Position numbers and translations under genes: made by a program
Shown: piece by piece, positions 45,711 to 57,088 of the stretch
Layout: each line of letters opens with the position of its first letter
Position numbering within the stretch: position 1 is the stretch's first letter
The notes under the pieces: generated by a model
Databases searched by the model: none
What the model was told of the DNA's origin: nothing
The model's input: the letters and a program-made list of their open reading frames with translations, nothing else
Assembly: GCA_963575745.1 (NCBI GenBank)
Contig: CAUYUJ010018545.1
Span: forward strand, 60,249 to 124,248
Reading direction: 5' to 3'
Origin: Prorocentrum cordatum
Lineage: Eukaryota > Sar > Dinophyceae > Prorocentrales > Prorocentraceae
DNA length: 64,000 nucleotides

Positions 45711-46465
45711 CTGGTGTGCCATCAGGGCCACCAGGCTCGACGTCGCCACGTGGGCCGCAGCGTGCTGCAGCAGGCCGAGTACCTCGTGAGGTCGTGGACG
45801 ATATGGCCGTCACGATGCCTGTGGCCCCGCTGAGCACCACGGGCGAGCGTGCCGCTGCTGGAGGGGCGGCGCGGGCGGGGTCGGACGGTCACGAAGGGCG
45901 GCGCGTTGGCCAAGGAGGGGGGAGAGCAGCTCGCCGAGCACCCTAAGACCCCCCCCCCCGAGGAAGGCACAGCAACCACGCGACCGCTCCGTGTGGTGGA
46001 GTGGCGAACAGGAGCTCAACGGCCAGCTGCCCGAGGTGCACGTCGAGGGAGGAAAGCGCAGGCGCATATGTGGCAAGAGGCCTCCTGCCGCGCAGGCGGT
46101 CGAGCCTGGCGACAGGCTGCGTGCTGAAGGGCCTGCAGTGGAAGTGCACGAACCCACCTGCTGAGGGACGGGACGGCGGTGTTGGCCTTAACAGGGGAGG
46201 TGATAAAGGCGGCGTAGTTGGCGGTCGCGGTGGGGATTGCCATCGCCGTGCCCGCGGGAAGTGGCGGTGGAGCCCGGCCTGCCAGGGGAGGGGGCGAGCG
46301 TGGCGCAGTGGTTAGCCGAGGGGAAGGCTGCCATCACAGCGCGCACGTCTCGGACCCGAGCCTGCGCGGAGACGAGCATCACGGAAGGGGCAACATCGAG
46401 AAGGTCGTCGGGCTGCTCCTAGAGACCCACCGCTACTACGGCAACGTGGCGAAGTCAAGAGCCAG
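45711..46465. other. No gene recognised
   Basis: GC-rich sequence leading into the third LINE. Part may be the decayed 5' side of that element, but I cannot match it. Confidence 0.4.
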
Positions 46466-47084
46466 CTCCCCGCTGACATGGCGCAGTGGTTCGACGGAGG
46501 CCTTGCGCAGATGGGCCAGGCCCAGTGGGACGCGCAGGCCAAGGGGATCGTTGACGACGCCCAGCGGCTCACCAGAGGCTACAAAAAGGAGCGCGAGAAG
46601 AAGTGGCGCAGCTGGGCCGACAAGAGCCTAAGCGGAGGCGCTAGGGCGGCGCATGGGTTCACCAGGCTGCCAGCGGCAGCTGAGGTGCGGATGGGCCACC
46701 ACGAGCGGCAGCCCGCACCAGATGGTGGACCGCGAGCCCCAGGAGTGGACGGACGTCTGGACCTGCCACGAGGAGCCACCCTTGGTGAGGCTGCCCGACT
46801 TTGCCAACTGGGGCGAGCTGCCGAGGATGGGGGTGGAGCACCTCCGCAAGGCCGCGCTCTGCTTCAAGGAGCGGACTGCCGTCGGCCAGACAGGCATTAC
46901 CCCGAGGGCCCTGTGGCAGCTCAGTGGTATCGGCTTGCACGTGCTAACCGCGCTCTTCAGTCGGTGTGAAGGTCTCGGTGAGTGAGTGACGGACGACCAG
47001 GCTATACGGTGCTAGTTCGGCTGCCCAAAAAGAGTGGAGGGCGCAGGCTGATTGCCCTCGTAAACTCCTCTCTTCGGCTAAGAC

Positions 47085-48104
47085 GTGCCCAACCTCTGGG
47101 GCACAGGCGGAGCTGGCAGGACGTCGTCGGCGGCGGCCTTCCACCACGACCCCACAGCGGAGGTTGCGACCCCCAACGGAGGCCACAGCGCCACGGTGCT
47201 CCTGGATGCCTGGAAGGCGGTCGACAGCCTCATAGGGAAGCAGGTGCTGCGCGAAGCCGCGCACATGGGCTACCCGCTGCGCCTCATGTGGGCGATCCTC
47301 AGGCACCACCACTTGCCGAGGCGCCCGAAGGCTTTCGGCTCGCTCTCGAGGAGCTACGTGGCGCACCGGGGCATTCTCGCGGGCTGCTCCCGCTCGATGG
47401 CGGCGCTGGTAGTGGCGTCGGCCAGGGCACTCCAGAGGCCGACAAAGTGCGACGTCATCCCGAGGACGCTGGCGGGCGACACCTCCGCGCAGTGGGTCGG
47501 CGTGGACCTGCAAGGAGTGCGCGTGCTCTGGGAGGTCGCCAAGCGCTGTAAGCACGACGTCGAGGACGCGGGGCTGGCGCGGCAGGTGCTCAAGTCTGGC
47601 TACGTGGCGTCGGCGAGGCAGGGGAGGGTGGCCGCCGAGCCCTTCGCCAAGCGGGTCAAGATCGGAGCCTGTCAACACATGCCCAACCTGGGCCACGACC
47701 TCAATGGGTCCAAGGAGCGGAGGAGGGTCGCCAAGAACAGGCCGAGGAAGCTGCGGCCACGCATGCGACGGGCAATGAAGCTGAAGCGGGCTGCAAGTGC
47801 CAAGTGGTCGTGCATGTGGCAGCAACTGCGGCCCACGGCGCAGCCGTGGGTGGAGTGGCCCCGTCCAAGCTGGCTGCGATGCGCACCGAGGCCGCGCGGC
47901 TTGCAGGTGCCAAGGGCCGATGGGGGGGGCCAGCATCTCGCTCTACCTGGCCAGCCAGAAGAACCCGCACTACGACCCGATATTCGCGGCGACGGCCGAG
48001 CCGCTCATGCACTATGCGAGAGCGCTCTGGCAGCAGGAGATCGGCCTGGGTGCGATGGAGCGCGCCTGGCGCGTGCTGCTGGAAAGGGCCGAGGCTGGCG
48101 ATGA
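47085..48104 (+). pseudogene. RT core of element 3
   Basis: A 339-codon frame with RT features: LLDAWKAVDSLIGKQVLREAAHMGYPLRLMWAIL (motif A region), GILAGCSRSMAALV (motif B) and RTLAGDTSAQWVG where family members carry a [FY]xDD motif C. Here the first catalytic Asp is Gly (LAGD), so the RT should be dead. The following segment (VVHV..., KERRRVAKNRPRKLRPRMRRAMKLKRAA) is Arg/Lys-rich, as in the post-RT region of element 1. Confidence 0.7.
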
Positions 48105-49142
48105 CGAACTGACGTGGGCGCCAGCACGAGGCCCGCTCATGGTAGTCATCCTCTCGCTCAAGCGGATCGGCTGGGCCATGCTTTCGTCGCCCATGATCAA
48201 GCCAGATGAGGGTCCTGCGATTTCGCCCCTGGCCACACCGCCTCGATTTTTCGGGATCTCCTCAGACAGGGGATCCAGCGCTGGCAGATGCGCCAGACTG
48301 CCAAGAACCATTCTGCTGCACCGCCGAGCCGCCCGCTTTGGCCGAGAGGTCTTCGTGCTTGCGCGGGGGGAGGAGGTCGGCGTCGGTGCTGGGGGCGGGA
48401 GTGGGAGCACTCCGCAGACTGTGGTTTGATTCTCTTTGGCCAACGGTTCAGCTCTGTAAGCACTGTCTGCGCGACGATCAGAGGTGTAGAGATTGTCCGC
48501 ATGAGGCCGAGACGCTAGGCCACGCTTTCATCGAGTGTCCTGCGCTGACATGGCGCCTGCTTGAGGATGAGGAGGACTGTGGCCTCGACCCGAAGTTGGC
48601 GGCAGCCCGTGACGTTATACTCGAGCAGAGGCCGATTGGAGAGGGGCCGCAGGATCTTGATTCGCCGTCTCGATCGAAATCCCGCGGTGGCCCAACGCCG
48701 AGGCGCCGCAGCCGCCGAGCGACCCCCCTTGCTTTTTCTGGGGTGACTGGAACTCGCCCAAAGAATCCTGGAGCGACTGTGGCTTTTTTATAACGACGGC
48801 TCTGGGTATCATCACGATGTCCCAGAGCTGCGTCGGCGCGGCTGGTCAGCGGTCATGCTGAACGCCAATGGAGTCCCCGTGCGCGCTGTGTATGGCGGGC
48901 TCGCAGGTGCACGGCAGACAGTTGGACGGGCCGAAAGGCTGGCTGGGCTGAGGGCGTTGCAGCATATGCCCTCGGTCAGGCTGATGGTCAGTGACTTGCT
49001 CGGTTTTGTTCAGGAAGGGGAGCTCTGGCGTGACGGTGAGGTCGGAAAGGTCACCTGTAACAGCGCCCCCTGCCCAGGCGTGTGGAGGCAGCTGGTTAGG
49101 CTGCAGCGTGAGCCTCCGCAGTTCGCCTGAGTCCCTGCCCAC

Positions 49143-49958
49143 ATGATGGAGGAGGAGGTTCTCTTCCCTGCCCTTGAGGACCCTCCGCCCCCTCCCTACC
49201 TCTGGTTCGTGGGTGATATGTGGGCGGATGGTTTCGCCAAGCTGGGGGCCTTGTCGACCAAGGCCCCCGAGGTGCACGCGAGATTCTACAAGGAGAGTCC
49301 CTCTGCGGCCACCCAGTACGCCAGGTACTTGGGCTGGGCGATCCACCGGAGCTGCCAGCTAGAGCTCTGGGCCGAAGCCGCGGAGCTTGCGGCTGGCGCG
49401 CGAAGGGCTAAGCCCGCAAAATCAAAAATAGGCTTGCTCCTCCATGAGCACGACCTAGTGGAGGTCGGGGGTCGTCTGTTCTGTTGGCAATGCAGGAGAT
49501 CGGCCCGAACTCCCGAGGCCCGACGCCAGTTGGCAGAGGGCACCGACCGTTGGTGCCGCCCGACGGCCATCCACTCGCTCCAGGCCAAAGTCATCGAGGC
49601 TACCGCCGTCAACCGCCTGTTGGGGGAGTCTGTGGGGTCTGCGGGTGCTGGGTTGTCTGGGGCTGGGGCGTCTAGCGGGGGGTCTGCGGGGCTGTCTGTG
49701 GACGGGGCCTCGCCTGGCCTGGGCCCTGCGGGGTCATCCGGGGTTGGGCCTTTGCCTGCTCGCGAGGGCGAGGCTGGGCCTCGGAGGGTCACCGCGCCTG
49801 GACACGACATTACCGCCACGGGTACGGTCGTCTGGTGTCGGCGGTGCGGGGCCTACGGGTCCGTCAGGGTAGGGAAGGCGTTTGGGGCCCCCTGCCCTGA
49901 CCACCAAGACTTGGCCCACAGCATGCGGAGGGCCCTTTGCCGCTTGGTGGGGGGCTAG
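49143..49958 (+). pseudogene. RNase H end and Cys-rich tail of element 3
   Basis: A 271-codon frame starting in the last RNase H motif (VGDMWADGFAKLGAL), then a helical spacer, a Cys pair (HDLVEVGGRLFCWQCRRSA), a Gly/Ser-rich linker of ~60 residues and a second zinc-ribbon-like segment (HDITATGTVVWCRRCGAYGSVR). The double Cys-pair tail matches the layout of element 1. Confidence 0.7.
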
Positions 49959-50064
49959 CACCCAAAGTCTGGCGTGAACCTGGTTGAGGTTTACTGACTG
50001 GGCTTTTCCTCCTTCTAGGGTAGAGCTGTGTCTGTGAGCAGACGCTGCCTCTTTAGCTCGTTCC

Positions 50065-50385
50065 TCGTTTCTCCTCCTCCTCCTCCTCGTGCTCTTCCTC
50101 CTCGTCCGTCTCCTCCTCCTCCTCCTCCTCCTCCTCCTCCTCATCATCATCATCATCATCAGCAGCATCAGCAGCATCATCATCATCATCGTCATCATCA
50201 TCAGCAGCAGCATCAGCATCAGCATCATCATCATCAGAATCCTCATCATCATCAGCATCATCATCAGCATCATCATCTCAGCATCATCATCCTCATCCTC
50301 ATCCTCATCATCAACATCATCATCAGCATCCTCATCATCCTCATCCTGATCCTCATCCTCATCCTCATCCTCCTCCCAGTCGGCG
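50065..50385 (+). repeat. Compound TCC then CAT microsatellite
   Basis: TCC units to about 50140, then CAT/CAG units, and ATCCTC units at the end. Confidence 0.97.
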
Positions 50386-50825
50386 TTCCGGAGCGAGCGA
50401 TTGAGGGAACGCCTTGCCCGAAGTGCGCAAGCGCGCACCATGCCGAACCCCAGGCGTGGGTACTCCCCCGAGGACAGGGAGGGGAGGGGGGATGGCGACG
50501 CCTCTCCTGCGCGTGCTGTTCATGCTGCTGGTGAGAACCCTCGTTTACAACCCGTATGCGGCAAGCACTCATGAGAGATTAGAGGACATTAGCCACGAAC
50601 TGCGCCACTGGGAGTTACACTACTTAATAGGACGCACAAGTGGTCAGCGGGGCCCGAACATAAGCAAACAGTTAACACGAGTTGTCACTGGGGGGTAAGA
50701 CTCGGCGGTAAAAAACAAGTGGGTATCGAAAGTATGTGGTACCACGATAGTGATCAGCAACATAATGTTTAAGACGGCTCTCAGAAGAATATACACACCA
50801 CCATCCAGTATACAAGGGAGAGTGG
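50386..50825. other. No gene recognised
   Basis: Unique sequence between a microsatellite and the fourth LINE. Confidence 0.45.
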
Positions 50826-50876
50826 CAGGAGTCAGACTGTGTTGAGAATGAGAATATTGGCCATATTGTACTGCAC

Positions 50877-51298
50877 TTGGCACCAGCATACTACACAAGG
50901 TACGAGGACATCGCGAACAGAGTAGTGGGCTGGGTGGAAGAACAATGTGACACATTGGGAGTGAGAACTACACCGATAATAAGAGGAGGCCTCAATACAC
51001 AGGTCGGATTTCATAGGAACCCAGAAGGCACGCTCGTAGCAAATACTGACGACGCAGCTACGGTGGGACCTCACGGGGAACAGTGGAACATCACAATGGG
51101 AGAGTAGTTAAGAGATGTTGCGCCCAGTGTGGACTATCCATTGCGACGACACACTGGGACTGCGGACCAACCTACCACAGCCCAGCTGGAGACCCAAGCA
51201 AGATAGATTGGATCACGTCGCTATCCCAACCTCAGCTCTGGGAACGGTGGAAAGATGTACGACGCCGAGGAGCCAGGGGAAACGACTGCAGCTCCTAA
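50877..51298 (+). pseudogene. APE endonuclease remnant of element 4
   Basis: Frame 1 (50877-51107) reads APAYYTRYEDIANRVVGWVEEQCDTLGVRTTPIIRGGLNTQVG...ATVGPHGEQWN. Frame 2 (51083-51298) continues CAQCGLSIATTHWDCGPTYHSPAGDPSKIDWI. Together these give the central and C-terminal APE motifs (GDLN-like, GPHG, PTY, SxID). A frameshift separates them near 51095, and the metal-binding Asp of GGDLN is replaced by Gly. Confidence 0.7.
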
Positions 51299-51798
51299 AA
51301 AAACAGAGGCCTCGAAGACCACCTCCCAATAGGAATCGTCCTCCCCACCGTGGCTTCCGCCAGGTTCCGACCTCCCCCGGCTCGCCCCGAAGGCCCCGAC
51401 AGAGAGAGGCCCTCACGAGGTGCCCCAGGGAAGGAGACGGGAGAGGCGAGCTGCTCTGCTTCCTCCCCCAGGAGCTACAGGACGAGGCGAAGTGGGACGA
51501 GGCGATGAACGAAGCCACGCCCGATGCCGCTTGGGAATGGTGGGGGGAAGCGGGCACGGAGGCCATGAGGAAGACGTTCCCGAAGAGGAAGCAGGAGGAC
51601 CCAGCAGTGGAGGAGTTTAAGAGGAAGAGAAGAGAGCTGCTCAAACAGAGGGAGATAAGAGAAAGGCTGGAGGAGGACGCAGAGGAAAAGATATACAAGG
51701 AAGTTCAGGAGGACCTAACAACGGTGTCAGCAGCATTGAAAGCGGTAAGAGAGGCAGCGCAGAAGGAAAGGAAGGCAGAGATAGCGGAAGAAATGTAG
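51115..51798 (+). pseudogene. Charged linker region of element 4
   Basis: From about 51450 the frame reads a Trp/Glu-rich segment (DEAKWDEAMNEATPDAAWEWW) followed by an Arg/Glu/Lys helix (KRKRRELLKQREIRERLEEDAEEKIY). It continues past TAG 51798 into a related frame, QNKRSEMHRLRIRHQNNGRGPNKR, where the TAC tract begins. This fits the spacer between APE and RT in such LINEs. The N-terminal third is the shadow of the APE frame. Confidence 0.55.
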
Positions 51799-51882
51799 TG
51801 GGCCTACGATCAGAACAAGCGCAGCGAGATGCATAGACTTAGGATCCGGCACCAGAACAACGGCAGGGGACCAAACAAACGT

Positions 51883-51885
<3 letters not shown>

Positions 51886-51976
<91 letters not shown>
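51886..51976 (+). repeat. TAC microsatellite inside LINE coding remnant
   Basis: About 30 TAC units, starting directly after GGACCAAACAAACGT (GPNKR). Confidence 0.97.
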
Positions 51977-51977
<1 letters not shown>

Positions 51978-52679
51978 TCCACGGACCTACTAGATGTACG
52001 AAGTCGGTAGACACCCTCACCAGGGAGGACTGGCAGCTGAACACATTTGCATCCAGGCTCTGCGGTGGAACCACAAAGAGACATACGAATCCAGGCTACC
52101 GTTGGCAGAGGATGCAGATACGAGAGCACTGGCAGCTCAAGACGAGAGGAGCATGTTGCAGTACTGCAGGAAAGCAAAACAGGTAAGAGCCTTTCTTGAC
52201 TGGGGGATCTAAGTGGAGTTGACTTGGTTGGCCCTCGACCCTACATTGCACTTGGAAGACCCGAGCGCGCTTAGCAATGAAATAGAGGGAGCGAGGATCA
52301 GGGCCGCAGAAGCGAGAGAGGATGAGGAGGAGTTGGAGAAGTACACGGATGCTGGAAAAGAGGAGGTGGACGACGGGACAGAGGCTTGGAGTGGCAGGGG
52401 GGCGGACGACGGTGCAGGAAGAGAAGCTTGCGAAAGCAGACCGTACCCACGTCCAACCAAGACCCTTCTCTCCCGCGCTTACTCGTCTGAGGGACGTGCT
52501 CTTGAAATGCCGAACAACTACTGAGACTACACCGCAGGATTGGAATCGATCGCGCGCATTCGACGCGGAGAATAATCACAACAAAGAAGGCATGCCAGGC
52601 AAACGCAACATGCACGCGTACTGTAGTATGGGCATGGCTTGGTTAAAAGGTGTACTCCAGAGTTCGTAATAAAAGGGAG

Positions 52680-52910
52680 GGGGTCTGGACCCTCCAAGAC
52701 AAGCCATTTCGGACCTCCCCAGTGGGAGAACCCTCCAAAACATCGTCCCCAGACCCCCCAGGCCCTCCAAGATAGCCTGGAAGAGACCCCCCCCCCGAAA
52801 TGAGACCCCCCTCCCTTTATTACGAAATCTGGAATACACAAAAGAGGACCCCAACCTGAGCACCCTTCGTGGGCACAAGGCGGACTTGCGCACTGATGCA
52901 GAGAGACCGC
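52680..52910. repeat. Degenerate CTCCAAGAC/ACCCCC-rich patch in element 4
   Basis: GGACCCTCCAAGACAAGCC, GAACCCTCCAAAACATCG and GGCCCTCCAAGATAGCC are imperfect repeats, with C runs. It lies where the RT palm is expected. Confidence 0.5.
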
Positions 52911-53311
52911 GACAGTGTGTATTGCTAGCACGCAGAGGAGAGCACAACAAGGGAGGTCAGTGTGGCGCACAGCACTTATGACTGCACGAATGAGTTTGCT
53001 TGTACGAAGCGTCCCCTTTGGGCGGCGTCAGCTTGGCGGTACGCGAGAGAGGAGGACAAAGTGCATGCAGCCAGGGCCGTTCATTTACCTACGTTCAGTA
53101 TGCATTGGGCTGGCGGCTGGATCCATGGAATGACGACTTAGGGTGCACAGCTGGGTTCACGCTCTGTCCTAGGCAGTTCAACGACACGTACAACATATAT
53201 GTAAACAGATAGGAGGATAAGGAGGTGAGGGCAGCTGACGAAGCGCAAACACTGCACGACACCATACACCCTATCACCCGCTAGCTTCACGACCTTGCAT
53301 TCAACACGTGC

Positions 53312-53800
53312 ATGGACCATGTGACGAAAACGACGACGGTCCCTCAGGAAATAAAAACAGGGCAAGTAGCGGATCTTCTCAACAGGAACTCGGAGTTACT
53401 CGCCAGGGCCATCGAGAAGGGAGGGTGGGCGCTGATCCCTGGGAAGGCCAACCACCTACTTTGCCTGGTTGGACAGGGGAGATGTGCTACGACCAGGGGG
53501 CTACGTACAATCAATGGGCTACTGGGTACCGCATGGCGGGAGATGCGAATAGTAGGACCCCACCTACCTTCAAACCAGGGACTCGCGGGCGAAATCGGGA
53601 GGAGGGGAGAGGTCATGAAGATAGCTGTCAGGCAATGTGGCTGCTTCTGGGGATGTGACATGTCGGACAGAATAAAACTACTCGTCATCATCGCGTTTGT
53701 AGTGGGCGCCGTTCTCAGTGGTCTCACGGCATTTGCTCGTCCTTCTCAGTTGGCCAGAGCCCTGGACACTACGATGGCGAAGCGAGCCAAGGAGACATAA
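53312..53800 (+). pseudogene. RT post-palm fragment of element 4
   Basis: A 162-codon frame with features of the RT region after motif C: NSELLARAIEKGGWALIPGKANHLLCL, then MRIVGPHLPSNQGLAGEIGRRGEVMKIAVRQCGCFWG, then KLLVIIAFVVGAVLSGLTAF and LDTTMAKRAKE. The order (helical thumb, GxHL strand, VVGAxLSGL) is as I recall it for dinoflagellate LINE proteins; no alignment was possible. Motif C itself is upstream and not readable. Confidence 0.6.
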
Positions 53801-54084
53801 GCTGGAGAAGAGAAGACGGCAGAGTCAAATGCAACACCACGAAGCAAGTAGTATTACACTGGGGGGTCGACAGGAGTGCTCGAGACGTCGTAAACAGCTG
53901 ACGTACGAAACTGTGTGTTCTAGTCGAACCGAATGGCAGACAAGTTAGCAACTACTTAATGGCACAGCACTACCTACTCTTACGTTGCTCACCACCCGCA
54001 GTTACTATTTGCAGATTCGACGGGGAGGGGTGGAAGGGTGGCCAAAGTAGAGGGACTACAAACGACGCCACCAATACTACGTAG

Positions 54085-54978
54085 GTGTGGTTTGGCTCGT
54101 CTCAGCTCCTCAGCCTCCCAGCTACCAGTACAGGGACGATGACGCCATGGGACCCTAATCGAGACGGGAGAAGGGGATCGAGAACGCCTCTTAGGGAGAA
54201 GGGCAAGGGCAAGGGCAAAAGGAACAGGAGGAGGAGAGGACCATCGACAGGTTCAGGCTCAGGACCAACACCACCGCCGCCACCACCGCCAAAATGTTCA
54301 GAGCCTGGGTCGTTATCGAGGGCAGCAAGGGCAGCCAGAAGCAGCGCAGCACAGTCGAGCACACTAGGTTTCGGACTAGACAGGGAGTCGCTGAGGGAGT
54401 ACCTGCTCGTGGACGGGCCGCCGCCGCCGCCGTTGAACTCAGGGGAGGTGGCATGGGAGGGCACTGTCCAGGCTGCTCGCGCAAGCGGTGCAGATGCAGA
54501 GGAAGAAGCTCAGAGGCGCGCTCAGACTGATGAATACCCCGAGCTCGGCCTACAGCATGGGAGGCTACGCCAGCGACGAGGTGAACGACAACCAGGAGGT
54601 GCGCTTCTATATGATGGAGTCGATCCGAGCCCAGATCGAATGGACGGGGGAGATGGAGAGATTGCTGCTGGTGGTGACGGGCGCGGCGATCCCGTCCAAC
54701 GAGCTGGTGAGAGGCCCATGGCGCACGAGCCCGCAGCAGGAGTCGCACTAGGACGAGACAAGAGCGGGCTGGCGGCGAAGGAAGCTGTGCCGAAAAACAT
54801 GCCAGAGCCTACAACAGAGTCCCAAGGAGCCTCAGGCCCCTCCAGCCTCCGAAAGGCCCAAGATAGACCCGCTTGCCCCACTGGACAAAGACAACGAAAA
54901 AGAACTGCCCGAAAAAGATACCGACACCACGGAGATGGGTCAGTGGAAACGGGGTGGGTTACTGTGGGGTACTACTAG
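54085..54978 (+). pseudogene. Pro- and Gly-rich downstream region of element 4
   Basis: A 297-codon frame with a basic stretch (KGKGKGKRNRRRRG), poly-Pro runs and Ala/Glu-rich sequence. Another frame, 54488-54751, reads better in its middle (LMNTPSSAYSMGGYASDEVNDNQEVRFYMMESIRAQIEWTGEM), so a frameshift lies near 54500. I do not recognise the protein. Confidence 0.4.
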
Positions 54979-55029
54979 GGCTTACCAACAAGGGGACCGT
55001 ACAGCGCGTCGGGCCGCAAGTGTAAGATC

Positions 55030-55579
55030 ATGCTCAGCCTCAGCAGGTGCAGGGCGCTGCAGGTCAAGACGGACCAAGAGAAGCTCGCCAAGGAGGAGGC
55101 CCTGATGAATCTGTCGGACCAGGTGGGCAGCCTGACCACACGCATTACCGAAATGCTGACGGTGAAGGGATTGCTGACGACGAGGCCAGTGGGTGCTGAC
55201 GCGGAGCCGCCAAGTGGAAAGAGCTAATTACGACGGCATGCAGGCGGACGAGCCCACGTCGAACGAGAAAAGCGTCGAGAGCGAAAAGAAGTCCAAGCAG
55301 CAGTTGCCCTGGTGGGATTCAGAGGGCGAGGAGACGTGGATCCCGTACGACTGGGGAGTGAATTGGCCCGAGCTCTGGATCGATTACGAGCAGATCAGCA
55401 AGAAGAAGGACGACAGCCAGCAGCCCACGAAGAAGACGCAGACGGCTGAGGGCGACAAGAAGGTAACGACGGAAGAGGAGGTGGAGAAAACCATCGCAGA
55501 GTTGCAGAACAAAATCGAGGAGCACAAGAAGAAGCTCCAGAAGAGGGCGGCCTCCAGCGGCGTGGAGGTGGAGGTGTAG
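55030..55579 (+). pseudogene. Coiled-coil ORF pieces at 3' end of element 4
   Basis: Two overlapping frames. 55030-55227 is helical (KTDQEKLAKEEALMNLSDQVGSLTTRITEML). 55193-55579 is acidic/aromatic (WWDSEGEETWIPYDWGVNWPELWIDYEQ), then a Glu/Lys helix (EEVEKTIAELQNKIEEHKKKLQ). They read as one protein broken by a frameshift near 55200. It may be a LINE accessory ORF or an unrelated nuclear gene. Confidence 0.45.
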
Positions 55580-56389
55580 GCAGGCCAGGCCCACAGACCC
55601 GACAAGCCCCTAGAGGCTAGAGCCCCACAGGACCAGTTAAGAGACAGAGGACCAGCTTTCTACCAGCGGATGACAGGCCCGACAGCTCGGAAAAAAAAGG
55701 AAAGAAGAAGGACCAACCCAACCCACAAGTAACAACTCAGACCCCAACTACGATATTATAAATTACCGGATCGGATTTTGGTACAGATACGAGAAGGTCC
55801 TATATGGGGTACTGGGGTGGACTACAAACGGATATAACGGGGCAAACTACGAGGGGTTCCGACCTACCACAACTCCCAGTAAAAAAAGTGATGGTCATGT
55901 TTCCATGGCCTCTGAGGGCTTGTTTTTCCCGATGTGAGGGGCCCCCCTGAACAGAACTCTCTAGTGTGTTGACTGGTGTGTGTGTGTGTTTGTGTTTTCT
56001 TCTCTCCCCCCCTTTTCTGAAGGGTCTCTGGAGGACGCAGGCGGCCTGGCAGAGGCGTGACCTTCGCGCACGCTAAGGCGCGGCCCTCCCGCCTGTCTCT
56101 GCCCCTCCCTCGAGTCAGGGAGTGCAGTGTCTTCCCCCCCTCTTGAGCGTGCTGATCTGCCTCACCTGAGGCCAACGACGCCCTCCTTTCTGCCTAGGAC
56201 GGAGGTCTTTTCTAAGAGGCCCTCCTGCGGCGGGGTACGCCTGCCCCACGGTCTCCGAGTGGGCCAGGCGGCCCCCCAGGCGGTCCTGGGGGGTGCTGCC
56301 CCCGCCCCGCTTCCAACAACATCTCTGGGGCCAGTGCCTTCTGCAGCAGGAGACTGCGGGATGCCCCATATGCGCCTTTGCCTTTTGCC
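55580..56389. other. No gene recognised
   Basis: Unique sequence with a GT run near 55975-55990. Confidence 0.5.
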
Positions 56390-56565
56390 TCCTCCTCCTC
56401 CTCCTCCTCCTCCTCCTCCTCCTCCTCCTCCTCCTCCTCCTCCTCCTCCTCCTCCTCCTCTCCATCCCCCTCCTCCTCCTCCTCCTCCTCCTCCTCCTCC
56501 TCCTCCTCCTCCTCCTCCTCCTCCTCCTCCTCCTCCTCCTCCTCCTCCTCCTCCTCCTCTTCCTC
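56390..56565 (+). repeat. TCC microsatellite
   Basis: About 58 TCC units with one interruption near 56460. Confidence 0.98.
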
Positions 56566-56604
56566 CCCGTCCACTTTCCCCTCCTCGTCCTCCTCATTGA
56601 CCAA

Positions 56605-56680
56605 AGTTTCACAGATGGAAGGCAGGTCGTTTCCAAAATGTGGTTTTCGCCTCAGAGCCGCGCACATTCGTTTTATAGCC
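56605..56680. repeat. Further copy of the 42-43 kb dispersed repeat
   Basis: TTCACAGATGGAAGGCAGG...CAAAATGTGG...CGCCTCAGAGCCGCGCACATTCGTTTTA matches phrases at about 42450, 43000 and 43080. As there, a TCC tract lies upstream. Confidence 0.8.
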
Positions 56681-56690
56681 AGGATCCACT

Positions 56691-56706
56691 ATCCCCTAAC
56701 AGCGCT
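56691..56706. repeat. Target-site duplication, left copy
   Basis: ATCCCCTAACAGCGCT, identical to 58505-58520. It marks the 3' side of the retrogene. Confidence 0.85.
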
Positions 56707-57088
56707 GTGTTGTTTGCATCGTAGCGCTCTAATTCGAGGTCGGATCTGCACACATGCACAGGTGCACCGAGACACCCTGCCAGCCGTGTGTAGTCTTTGC
56801 GACGGCGCCGTCTGGGAATATGCAGCGCTCGCCGCCGCAGACGCGAGCCAGAAGCGTTACGGCCCTCACGGCGCGTGCCCCTCGCTGGCAGTGGCACTCG
56901 GACCCCGCGATCCCGAGCGCGCGCGCGTTCCCCACGCAGCGGCTGCCCCCCACCCCTGGCGCCCCGCCCGCGCGGGGCCTGGCCGCAGACTGGCAGCTAT
57001 GGCAAGCGGCGGTGCCGCCGCTGCAGGCCCAGGCGAGGGCCACGGGGAAGCGCGCCCGCCTCGGCAGCCCGAAAAGCCGACGGGCCCG

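Larger units (their letters stand above)
46470..49958 (+). mobile_element. Decayed RNase H LINE (element 3)
   Basis: A plus-strand LINE remnant in at least five frames. In order: a pre-RT region (KKWRSWADKSLSGGARAAHGFTRLP, about 46595), an EW-rich segment (46740-46980), RT core (47085-48104), a Cys patch (CKHCLRDDQRCRDCPHEAETLGHAFIEC, about 48450-48550), RNase H (NDGSGYHHDVPE...WSAVMLN, about 48790-49130) and a Cys-rich tail (to 49958). ORF1 and APE are not seen. It resembles element 1 in architecture but is too diverged in sequence to be a recent copy. Confidence 0.8.
50830..55580 (+). mobile_element. Decayed LINE of a different type (element 4)
   Basis: Plus-strand pieces in the expected order: APE C-terminal half (50860-51290), a charged linker (51400-51890), a TAC microsatellite interrupting it, a further charged region (52000-52520), the RT post-palm region (53312-53800), then Pro-rich and coiled-coil downstream ORFs (54085-55579). 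No RNase H is seen. Catalytic residues are lost (the APE GGDLN motif reads RGGLN), and frameshifts are frequent. The RT palm (52520-53300) cannot be read. Confidence 0.65.

Noticed and set aside
46311-46385. tRNA-like GTGGCGCAGTGGTTAGC at a position resembling a D arm
   Set aside because: No matching acceptor stem, anticodon arm or GGTTCGAATCC-type T arm follows. A related phrase at 46481 (TGGCGCAGTGGTT) lies in the LINE coding remnant.
52913-53220. Possible RT palm pieces of element 4 (FGRRQLGG, MHWAGGWIHG in different frames)
   Set aside because: Too broken and too weak a match to any RT motif to call.
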